8,619 nucleotides of DNA, taken from NCBI GenBank assembly GCA_023954795.1, contig JAGSHA010000121.1, forward strand, positions 1 through 8,619, written 5' to 3'. The translations under genes and the position numbers were made by a program. Every line of letters begins with the position of its first letter. The first letter of the stretch is position 1. This document shows, one piece after another, positions 1 to 6,216 of this stretch. The notes below the pieces were generated by a model. It saw only the letters and a list, made by a program, of their open reading frames with translations, did no database searches and was not told where the DNA came from. The stretch is from Oceanospirillaceae bacterium (GTDB lineage: Bacteria; Pseudomonadota; Gammaproteobacteria; Pseudomonadales; Balneatricaceae).

Positions 1-10
1 AACGCCAAAT

Positions 11-60
11 TTGTAGGGCACCCCTTCAGGGTGCCGGCAGGCTGGAAGCACGCCCTACAA
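11..60. repeat. REP-like nested palindrome
   Basis: The outer arms TTGTAGGGC (11-19) and GCCCTACAA (52-60) are perfect reverse complements of 9 bp. Inside, GGCACCC (17-23) and GGGTGCC (29-35) form a second perfect 7-bp hairpin with a 5-base loop; it shares three bases with the left outer arm, so the two stems compete at that point. Short GTAGGG...CCCTAC palindromes of this kind are common dispersed intergenic repeats in gamma-proteobacteria. It lies downstream of the response-regulator gene and could act as a transcript-end or mRNA-stabilising structure, but there is no U-tract, so it is not called an intrinsic terminator. Confidence 0.6.
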
Positions 61-74
61 TACACAAACACCGT

Positions 75-106
75 GTAGGTTGGCGACGAGCGCAGCGATT
101 CCCAAC
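75..106. repeat. GTAGGTTGG...CCCAAC palindromic repeat, degenerate copy
   Basis: This element starts GTAGGTTGG and ends CCCAAC, with the central AGCGCAGCGA typical of the family. It is clearly related to the copies at 8171-8201 and 8423-8453, which carry GTAGGTTGGGATGAGC at the left and TCCCAAC at the right. Here the stem is imperfect: GTTGG pairs with CCAAC and is followed by mismatches. It sits 18 bp beyond the response-regulator stop codon, so it would be in the 3' part of that transcript. Confidence 0.6.
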
Positions 107-124
107 ATCCTCCCAATCCAGCCA

Positions 125-802
125 TCACAAACTGATCAGGTTATGCTCCAACGCATACTTGGTCAGCCCTGCGGCCGTTTGGATGTTGAGTTTCTGCTTG
201 ATGTTCTGACGGTGGGTTTCAACCGTACGTACGGAGATATCCAACGCACGGGCGACTTCTTTATTCACTTTCCCTTCGGCGATCAGCTTGAGCACCATCT
301 CTTCACGCTTGGTCAAACCGGTATCCGGTTTTTCGGGCTGGTCACTTTTGGCGAACTCGCTGAACAGCGCTTCGGAAGCCCCTGCGCTAAAGTAGGTCCC
401 ACCCTGATGGACGGTCTGGATTGCACGAATCAGCTCATCGGATGACACATCCTTCAATACATATCCCGCCGCGCCACTCTGGATCATCTTGACGATGTAT
501 TCACGGTTTTCATGCATGCTGAGGATCAACACCCGCACATCCGGCTGATCACTCTTAAAGTGCTCAGCGGCTTCCAGCCCATTCATCACCGGCATGGAGA
601 TATCCATCAACACCACATCGGGTTTGAGTTCGGCCGCTTTTTCCAGCGCCTGCTGCCCATTGTTGGCCTGCCCGATCACCTCGATACCTGTCTCGCTTTC
701 CAGCCGGGCACTGATCCCTTCCAACACTAACGGATGATCATCCACCAGCAAGATACGGATGGTACTGATTGCCAGATTGTCCTGTGGTCCGTTGTGAGGC
801 AT
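125..802 (-). CDS. LuxR/NarL-family response regulator
   Basis: A 225-residue two-component response regulator, the usual length for the NarL/FixJ family. The receiver domain spans about residues 15-130. It has the acidic pair D21-D22, the phospho-acceptor D67 in LMDISMP, the switch serine S95 and the invariant K117 in YVLKD. After a linker, the LuxR-type helix-turn-helix spans about 160-225, with the family pattern LTKREEMVLKLIAEGKVNKE and VRTVETHRQNI. All key residues are present, so it should be a phosphorylation-dependent DNA-binding regulator in the cytoplasm. The ATG at 802 has a weak AGAG ribosome site. The gene lies 23 bp after the sensor-kinase stop, so the two are almost certainly one operon and a cognate pair. 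Its targets are unknown; the divergent promoter region at 2212-2348 is a natural candidate. Confidence 0.95.
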   Translation of the reverse strand: MPHNGPQDNLAISTIRILLVDDHPLVLEGISARLESETGIEVIGQANNGQQALEKAAELKPDVVLMDISMPVMNGLEAAEHFKSDQPDVRVLILSMHENREYIVKMIQSGAAGYVLKDVSSDELIRAIQTVHQGGTYFSAGASEALFSEFAKSDQPEKPDTGLTKREEMVLKLIAEGKVNKEVARALDISVRTVETHRQNIKQKLNIQTAAGLTKYALEHNLISL

Positions 803-825
803 AAGGTTCTCTTCTAAGTTTGGGA

Positions 826-2211
826 TCAGGTGACGGGTTCCAGCCTAAACATAGCACGCACGCGGGTGCCCATGGAGGGACGACTGCGAATCTCAAAGCT
901 ACCGCCCAGAAGTTCGGCGCGTTCACGCATGTTCATCAAACCAATACCTTCGTGCTGCGTGCGATTGGGCAAGGCAAAACCACAGCCGTTGTCTTTGAGA
1001 TCAATCCGCAAGGTATTGTCCTGCGGCCAGATTCTGAGCACGACTTCCGTGGCCTGAGCATGACGCTCCACATTGGTAATCGCTTCCTGCACGATACGGT
1101 ACAGAGTGATCTCGATATCATCGGGCAGTCGATGCTCAGGCAACTCTAAACGGATATTGTTGTGGATACCGGTACGTTCAGCGAAATCATCCAGCATACT
1201 CACCAGCGCGGCTTTCAGGCCCAGATCATCCAGCAGGCTTGGCCGCAGATCATGGGAGATCTGACGGACTTCCTGAATCGCCTGATTTAAAACATCACCG
1301 GCTTTGTCCAGATTTTCCTTCGCGCTCGCCGGATCAGACTCTAAACGATCACGGCCCAGCTCAATCCGAAACTTCACCGACACCATCAGCTGATTAATCC
1401 CGTCATGCAGTTCACGCGCAAAGTTACGTCGCTGATTCACCTGAAACTGCACGTACTTGTGGATAATCGCGCGTAAGCGCTTGTCCGCCAATTGACCGGC
1501 ATGCACGTTAATCGCCACGCCGATCAGAATAATAATGATCACCGTACCTGCAAGAATCATCAGCACGGTGAAAAAGGTATTGCGGATATTCCGGTCTACC
1601 TGACCGCGTGTCTTAGCCACTTCTTCAGCGATATCGTCGACATACAGGCCCGTGCCCATCATCCAGTTCAGCTTAGGAATATTCACCACATAACTGAGCT
1701 TATCTTCCAGACCGCCCTTTGAGGGTTTACGCCAGTGATAACGAAAATACCCGCCACCATCTTTCGCCTTTTGCAGTAACTCACGGATCACAAAATTGCC
1801 GCTTTGATCCTGTAGGTTAATCAGGTTTTCGCCCACCAGCTCCGGCTGTTTGGGATGGACCAGATTGACACCTTGTTGGTCGTACGCAAAAAAGTAACCG
1901 TCATCACCGTAGGTCAGACTGTGCAGAATACGTTTAATCTCAGACTCCGCCGCCATATCACCGGGTTCATAGTCCGCAATGATATGGGCGATAGAGGTCA
2001 TCGCCAGACTGAGGTAGTTCTGCAACTCGTTACGCTTGGCCGCCAGCAGATGCTCTTCAAAGGTACTGATCTCCTGTTCCGACAGGTCATGCGCTTGCCG
2101 CTGACTGATCAGCGTAATAGCGGCAGTCATCAGAATCAGGGGCAGCAACGCCAACAGGAGTATTTTGGACTTGAGCGACATAGGAGAATGATAATTCCAA
2201 ATTGAATTCAT
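826..2211 (-). CDS. Cache-domain sensor histidine kinase (HisKA_3 type)
   Basis: A 461-residue inner-membrane sensor kinase. One membrane helix lies at about residues 13-36. A periplasmic single-Cache region covers about 40-205, with the signature YGDDGYFFAYD, a HP pair at 119-120 and DGGGYFRYHW. A second membrane helix lies at about 213-235. No HAMP domain is evident. The transmitter is of the NarX/DegS class: H-box ARELHDG with phospho-acceptor H269, the HDLRPSLLDDLGL box (320-332), N-box N380, and ATP-lid glycine motifs DNGCGF (408-413) and GIGLMNMRERAELLGG (422-437). All catalytic residues are present. Cache domains of this type often bind small organic acids or similar metabolites, but the ligand cannot be read here. 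The start at 2211 has a weak AGG; a second in-frame ATG at 2181, just before MSLKSK, also fits and would still leave the first helix whole. It is the upstream gene of the operon with the response regulator. Confidence 0.93.
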   Translation of the reverse strand: MNSIWNYHSPMSLKSKILLLALLPLILMTAAITLISQRQAHDLSEQEISTFEEHLLAAKRNELQNYLSLAMTSIAHIIADYEPGDMAAESEIKRILHSLTYGDDGYFFAYDQQGVNLVHPKQPELVGENLINLQDQSGNFVIRELLQKAKDGGGYFRYHWRKPSKGGLEDKLSYVVNIPKLNWMMGTGLYVDDIAEEVAKTRGQVDRNIRNTFFTVLMILAGTVIIIILIGVAINVHAGQLADKRLRAIIHKYVQFQVNQRRNFARELHDGINQLMVSVKFRIELGRDRLESDPASAKENLDKAGDVLNQAIQEVRQISHDLRPSLLDDLGLKAALVSMLDDFAERTGIHNNIRLELPEHRLPDDIEITLYRIVQEAITNVERHAQATEVVLRIWPQDNTLRIDLKDNGCGFALPNRTQHEGIGLMNMRERAELLGGSFEIRSRPSMGTRVRAMFRLEPVT

Positions 2212-2251
2212 CGTGCCTGACAGCTGGGCAAAATTCCATCAGCTGCGATCC

Positions 2252-2310
2252 ATTCTAGGTAGTAATACGTAGAGATTGCGTACTAATACTCATGGTTTTC
2301 AGATTAGAAT
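2252..2310. promoter_or_regulatory. Putative divergent promoters with a 21-bp-spaced direct repeat
   Basis: A TAGAAT -10-like hexamer occurs on the plus strand at 2305-2310, 38 bp before the ATG at 2349. Another occurs on the minus strand at 2252-2257, 40 bp before the kinase ATG at 2211. Neither has a good -35 at normal spacing. Between them lie TAGTAATAC (2260-2268) and TACTAATAC (2281-2289), identical at 8 of 9 positions and 21 bp apart, two helical turns. The second box overlaps the expected plus-strand -35 position (2282-2287). This layout suggests activator-dependent divergent transcription. The regulator is not known; the neighbouring LuxR-type response regulator is the obvious guess. 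Confidence 0.4.
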
Positions 2311-2348
2311 AACCGACAGTGATATGCAGGGATAACAGGGAAATCCAG

Positions 2349-3218
2349 ATGAACAATTCAGCCGCAACACTGATGCAGGATGTAGAACAAGTCACTCAGA
2401 GTGCACTGGCCAGTGGTGCATTGCAATCCATCGACACAAACTATGAGCATGTCACGGATGCCGGACAACGCTTTTTGCTGCGCACACTCTCCAACCTGAA
2501 ACGTAAAGAAGATGCGGCACAACGTTTAAAGAAAGCGGGAGATACTCGCCATAACCCCTTTAAGCCCTATGAAGAAGCGCTGTATGTGCGTGATCTGGGT
2601 GACGACCATATCTGCCTGCTGAACAAATTTAACGTTGTTGATCATCACCTGCTGATCGTGACCCGTGAGATGGAGTCTCAGCAAGATAAGATCAAGCAGC
2701 GGGATTTTCAGGCACTGGCGCAGGTCATGCAGGAGATCGACGGACTGGCCTTTTATAACGGCGGCAAAATCGCCGGTGCCAGCCAACCGCATAAACACCT
2801 GCAACTGATCCCTTTGCCGATGACTGCCTGTCAGGAACTGCCCTTCTCTGACGCCCTGAATCAGCTTAAACCGGGACATCCAAACAGCCGTACGGAACTC
2901 AGCTTTCGACATTCGGGAATGCAACTGCCTGAGGGCTTGTTTGCTAATCCAGCCCGTGCCGCCGAAGCCCTGCTAAACACCTACAACCAGCTGCGTGAAG
3001 AACTGGACATTAAAGACGATGGCCTGCAAACAACCTCCGCTTACAACCTGCTGATCACCCGCAAGTGGATGCTGATGGTGCCACGCACCGAAGAGTCATT
3101 TGAAGGCGTCTCGTTTAACTCGCTCGCCTTTGTCGGTGCCCTGCTGGTGCGCTCTGAAAATGAAGCGGCCACGCTAAAAGAACATGGGTTAATGAAGGCG
3201 TTGGCGAGTGTGTGTTAA
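2349..3218 (+). CDS. ATP adenylyltransferase (Ap4A phosphorylase), Apa1/Apa2-like
   Basis: A 289-residue cytoplasmic HIT-superfamily protein, matching the yeast Apa1/Apa2 and cyanobacterial type that phosphorolyses diadenosine tetraphosphate to ATP plus ADP. The diagnostic segment is GGKIAGASQPHKHLQLIPLP at about residues 138-157, with the His-x-His-x-Gln triad H148, H150 and Q152; H150 is the expected nucleotidylated residue. The C-terminal part carries YNLLITRKWMLMVPR (232-246), typical of the accessory ATP_transf domain. An open frame extends upstream to a GTG at 2319, but the ATG at 2349 is preferred because AGGGA lies 7 bases before it and the extra ten residues look non-coding. It is transcribed away from the sensor kinase and ends facing the dehydrogenase gene. 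Family assignment is strong; the exact substrate (Ap4A versus related dinucleotides) is inferred. Confidence 0.9.
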   Translation: MNNSAATLMQDVEQVTQSALASGALQSIDTNYEHVTDAGQRFLLRTLSNLKRKEDAAQRLKKAGDTRHNPFKPYEEALYVRDLGDDHICLLNKFNVVDHHLLIVTREMESQQDKIKQRDFQALAQVMQEIDGLAFYNGGKIAGASQPHKHLQLIPLPMTACQELPFSDALNQLKPGHPNSRTELSFRHSGMQLPEGLFANPARAAEALLNTYNQLREELDIKDDGLQTTSAYNLLITRKWMLMVPRTEESFEGVSFNSLAFVGALLVRSENEAATLKEHGLMKALASVC

Positions 3219-3220
3219 GG

Positions 3221-3365
3221 ATGCCCGTCATAGTCATCCTTGATGAGTACTACGAGGATCCCTCTCAGGGAAGGTGGTGAGATGATGTTTACGCTGTGAA
3301 ATTGCGTAAACATCATCGATGGTAGACTTGAGCCTCTCACAGGTTCCGCTGTGCTATGACGGCAT
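3221..3365. repeat. Imperfect inverted repeat bounding the convergent gap
   Basis: The left arm ATGCCCGTCATAG (3221-3233) matches the reverse complement of the right arm CTATGACGGCAT (3354-3365) except for one extra C. The arms lie just inside the ends of the two converging genes and enclose the 14-bp hairpin at 3281-3317. A partial similarity CCTCTCA..GG also occurs at about 3261-3270 and 3334-3343. A degenerate mobile palindromic element is possible, but no target-site duplication was recognised. Confidence 0.4.
3281..3317. terminator. Perfect 14-bp inverted repeat between convergent genes, possible bidirectional terminator
   Basis: GATGATGTTTACGC (3281-3294) and GCGTAAACATCATC (3304-3317) are perfect reverse complements separated by the 9-base loop TGTGAAATT. 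The element lies between the stop codons of the Ap4A phosphorylase (plus) and the dehydrogenase (minus), where a shared transcription end is expected. Neither side has a U-tract and the stem is AT-rich in the middle, so classic intrinsic termination is doubtful. A protein-binding palindrome or an mRNA 3'-end stabiliser is also possible. Confidence 0.5.
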
Positions 3366-4637
3366 TTAGAAACGATTAACCCGATAGAGATTCATATCCA
3401 CATCGGTCGGCTCGTTTTCCATAACCTTCCACAGCAATTCGGCGCTAACTGCAGCCTGCGTCAAACCCAAGTGCTGATTACCAAAGGCAAAGCCAATGTT
3501 CTGATAATGTGGATGACGATCTATGACCGGCAGCGAATCCGGTAATGTTGGACGATGCCCCATCCAAACTTCGCATTGCTCAGACTGTGCTTTTAATCCG
3601 GGAATCAGAGCACAGGCATGCCTTTTTAATACGTCATAGCGTTTTTTAAAGGGTGCTAACGTTAAGCCACCCAACTCGCTCATCCCGACAACCCGGAGTC
3701 CACTTTCCAGCGGTGTCATCACGAAGCGCCTCTCTGCAGAACCCATCGGATAGTTCAGCGGACCTTTCAAATCCCTGTATGTCAGATGGTAGCCGCGTTC
3801 TGCTTCAATCGGCACTGACAGGCCTAGCAGTTTCATTAAGGATCGGCTCCACGCACCAGCGCAGATCACGGCCTTATCAAAACGCTGCTCACCTTCGGTG
3901 TGCGCGATCAGAACCTCGTCATTCTCCACCGGCTGAACCCGTTTGACGCCCACTTCTGCAAAAGTGCCACCGGCTTGAATAAACGCGTCATACAAAGCAG
4001 AGACCAAACTGTAAGGTTCTTGTACCCGGTAGGCCTCAGGAAAAAACAAACCGCAACTGAGTTGAGGTCCCATTTCGGGCTCCATCTTGATCAGCGCAGC
4101 ACGATCCAACCATCGGGTAGAGATACCACACGCTGCCAAACGCCTGGCATGTGAGCGGGCTTCTGCCTGTTTGTTCTCAGATTCCCACACCAGCATATAA
4201 CCAGACTGGACAAGGTGGTCACCCAAACCCAGCGGATTCAGCAAGCGCTTCCACGCAGGCACGGACGCCTGATTTAACGCCCGCAATCCTTGTTGTGAAG
4301 AAGCAACCGCCGCCGGTCGGGCAGCCCCCAAAAACCGTATCAACCAAGGCAGAAGTTTCGGCAGATGCCGTAATGGCAATGCCAGCGGACCGTTCGGGTC
4401 CAACCAGAGTTTAGGCGCTATACGCAGTGTCGCTGGCGTTGATAGCGGATCGATCAGCTCACACGCTAAGTAACCCGCATTGCCATAAGATGCGCCTAAC
4501 CCCGGAGGCTGACGGTCGTAAAGCGTGACCTGAAGCCCCCGGCGCTGCGCTAGAATCGCTGTACACAATCCTAGAACCCCTGCACCAACAACGGCGCAGG
4601 AGGGCATACCCAATGTAGCGACATGACGATGGGTCAT
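3366..4637 (-). CDS. FAD-dependent D-amino-acid dehydrogenase (DAO/DadA family)
   Basis: A 423-residue FAD oxidoreductase of the DAO fold, the length of DadA-type enzymes. The dinucleotide-binding motif VVGAGVLGLCTA lies at 16-27, followed by an acidic D41 at the end of the second strand and the GASYGNAGYL segment (48-57). The middle has AVICAGAWS (256-264) and RGYHLTY (281-287). The C-terminal FAD/substrate region has WMGHRPTLPDSLPVIDR (358-374) and FAFGNQHLGLTQAA (383-396). Such enzymes oxidise D-amino or D-imino acids to the imino or keto acid and pass electrons to the respiratory chain. The C-terminal pattern reminds me of D-hydroxyproline dehydrogenases, which I state from memory only. 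The start at 4637 overlaps the antiporter stop by ATGA, indicating translational coupling; an inner ATG at 4607 is an alternative. The pairing with a cyclic-imine reductase suggests D-proline, D-pipecolate, D-lysine or a hydroxyproline as substrate. Family confidence is high, substrate confidence low. Confidence 0.85.
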   Translation of the reverse strand: MTHRHVATLGMPSCAVVGAGVLGLCTAILAQRRGLQVTLYDRQPPGLGASYGNAGYLACELIDPLSTPATLRIAPKLWLDPNGPLALPLRHLPKLLPWLIRFLGAARPAAVASSQQGLRALNQASVPAWKRLLNPLGLGDHLVQSGYMLVWESENKQAEARSHARRLAACGISTRWLDRAALIKMEPEMGPQLSCGLFFPEAYRVQEPYSLVSALYDAFIQAGGTFAEVGVKRVQPVENDEVLIAHTEGEQRFDKAVICAGAWSRSLMKLLGLSVPIEAERGYHLTYRDLKGPLNYPMGSAERRFVMTPLESGLRVVGMSELGGLTLAPFKKRYDVLKRHACALIPGLKAQSEQCEVWMGHRPTLPDSLPVIDRHPHYQNIGFAFGNQHLGLTQAAVSAELLWKVMENEPTDVDMNLYRVNRF

Positions 4638-6136
4638 CCTTTTGCACTCTCCACGACATTCTCCACTGCACTGCCCGCAACAACCCTACCGTCGTTCACC
4701 GGCTCATCCTGTATCTGATCAGCTTCTGCTGTTTTAGAGAACAATCCCAACTGGGCATACAAGATGCCAATCACCGGAGATAACCAGCAAGCAAAAGCCA
4801 GCGGAGCATACAGCAACACGGAATAGTCACCGTTTACGACCGTCAACCCAAGGGCACCCATGACAAACGCACCACCCGCATTCCAGGGAATCAGCGGAGA
4901 GACCAGCGTGCCGCCCTCTTCGATTGCTCGGGACAAGTTCAGTCGACTGTAACCCAGCTTGTTGTATTCAGGACCGTACATACGACCCGGCAACGCAATT
5001 GACAGGTATACATCACCCGACACCACATTGGTTGTGACAGATGTCATGATCGCAGTCGTCTGCAAGCCACGGAAACCTTTGCTAAGGCGCATCACCGCAC
5101 CTACCAGAGCTTCCAGACAACGTGTCCGTTCCAGTGCACCACCAAAGGCCAGCGCAAACATCATCAGGGTGACAACCCAAGTCATCGATGTCACACCACC
5201 GCGATTCAACAGGCTATCAAGCGCGTCACTTTCAGTGCTGATCTTGAAACCGCTGTGAGCAAATGTCAGCGCCTCATTGAAGCTGTATCCATACTGCACC
5301 ATTGCAACACCGGCACCCAGAATAAATCCGGCAAACAATGCAGGAATCGGAGACACCTTAAAGAAAGCGAGTGTCATCACCACAACCAGCGGCAAGATTG
5401 CAAACAGTCCCATATCAAAGTTGGCTGCCAGACCCGCTTTAAAGGTTTCGATTTGCGCAAGCTGGTCTGCACCCGCGTTTGACTGTCCACCTACAAACAG
5501 ATAGATCAGAAACGCAATAATCATCGCCGGAACAGTGGTCGGCATCATGTTTTTGATGTGATCGAAAACGTTCGTCTCAGTCACAGCAGCGGCTAAGTTG
5601 GTGGTGTCGGAAAGCGGTGAAATTTTATCGCCGAAGAAAGAACCGGACACCACAGCGCCCGCCGTCCAGTACAGCGGAATATCAAACGCGGTTCCGATAC
5701 CCACCAGTGCCAGACCTACAGTACCGACGGTTGTCCAGCTACTGCCTATGCACAGCGAAACAACAGAACACAGCAACATTGCAGCGGCCAGAAACCAAGC
5801 CGGATCAATCAGCTCAAGACCGTAGTAAATCAACATCGGTACCGTACCGCTGGAGATCCAGGTACTGACCAACATACCCACAACAATCAACGTGGCTATG
5901 GAAGGCATCGCAACATGCAATACGTGAAACGCACCGGATTCTATATCTTTCCAGCGATACCCTTGTGTCCAGCCGACCAGTGCCGTAATTGCAAAGCCAA
6001 TGGCCAGAGGGATGTGGGGGGTAAAATCATCATAATAGAAGATCTGAAGGCCCAACAATCCAATGGTTAAGATGATGGGGATCAACGCGAGAGAAAGAGG
6101 AGGAACTGCTATCTGCTTTGTCGGTTCGTCATTCAT
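4634..6136 (-). CDS. nhaC: NhaC-family Na+/H+ antiporter
   Basis: A 500-residue inner-membrane carrier of the NhaC family, with about a dozen hydrophobic segments from residue 14 to about 470 and a charged C-terminal tail. Hallmarks are CIGSSWTTVGTVGLALVGIG (129-148) and SGSFFGDKISPLSDTTNLAA (164-183), the conserved core of this family. The frame is open up to a TTG at 6157, but the ATG at 6136 is preferred because GGAGA sits six bases upstream of it. The stop overlaps the dehydrogenase start. NhaC proteins exchange sodium for protons; relatives such as MleN couple sodium to organic substrates. Given the amino-acid enzymes on both sides, a sodium/substrate exchange role is possible, but the sequence does not decide it. 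A small hairpin, ACCGA/TCGGT (6149-6164), lies just upstream of the ribosome site. Confidence 0.92.
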   Translation of the reverse strand: MNDEPTKQIAVPPLSLALIPIILTIGLLGLQIFYYDDFTPHIPLAIGFAITALVGWTQGYRWKDIESGAFHVLHVAMPSIATLIVVGMLVSTWISSGTVPMLIYYGLELIDPAWFLAAAMLLCSVVSLCIGSSWTTVGTVGLALVGIGTAFDIPLYWTAGAVVSGSFFGDKISPLSDTTNLAAAVTETNVFDHIKNMMPTTVPAMIIAFLIYLFVGGQSNAGADQLAQIETFKAGLAANFDMGLFAILPLVVVMTLAFFKVSPIPALFAGFILGAGVAMVQYGYSFNEALTFAHSGFKISTESDALDSLLNRGGVTSMTWVVTLMMFALAFGGALERTRCLEALVGAVMRLSKGFRGLQTTAIMTSVTTNVVSGDVYLSIALPGRMYGPEYNKLGYSRLNLSRAIEEGGTLVSPLIPWNAGGAFVMGALGLTVVNGDYSVLLYAPLAFACWLSPVIGILYAQLGLFSKTAEADQIQDEPVNDGRVVAGSAVENVVESAKG

Positions 6137-6182
6137 AGTATCTCCTTCACCGATCAACGTCGGTCTTATTTTTATTGTGAAG

Positions 6183-6205
6183 AAAAAAGCCCAGGATCAC
6201 TGGGC
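6183..6205 (-). terminator. Intrinsic terminator between reductase and antiporter genes
   Basis: Read on the minus strand the element is GCCCAGTGATCCTGGGC followed directly by six T's. The 6-bp GC-rich stem is perfect, with a 5-base loop. It begins 12 bp after the stop codon of the reductase gene and 46 bp before the antiporter ATG. It therefore lies inside what would otherwise be a three-gene operon and should reduce read-through into the antiporter and dehydrogenase genes. The short stem suggests incomplete termination. I see no convincing separate promoter in the remaining gap. Confidence 0.8.
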
Positions 6206-6216
6206 AAAACAAGGCA

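Noticed and set aside
2327..2344. CAGGGATAACAGGGAAAT resembles the 18-bp I-SceI homing-endonuclease site (16 of 18 positions).
   Set aside because: Two mismatches, no intron or homing gene nearby, and it overlaps the ribosome-binding region of the phosphorylase gene. Coincidence is the simplest reading.
2319..2348. GTG at 2319 as the start of the phosphorylase gene.
   Set aside because: The ten extra residues are unlike the family, and the ATG at 2349 has a well-placed AGGGA.
3653..4414. Several plus-strand frames of 84-97 codons opposite the dehydrogenase gene.
   Set aside because: They are antisense shadows of a well-supported FAD enzyme gene and have no recognisable protein features.
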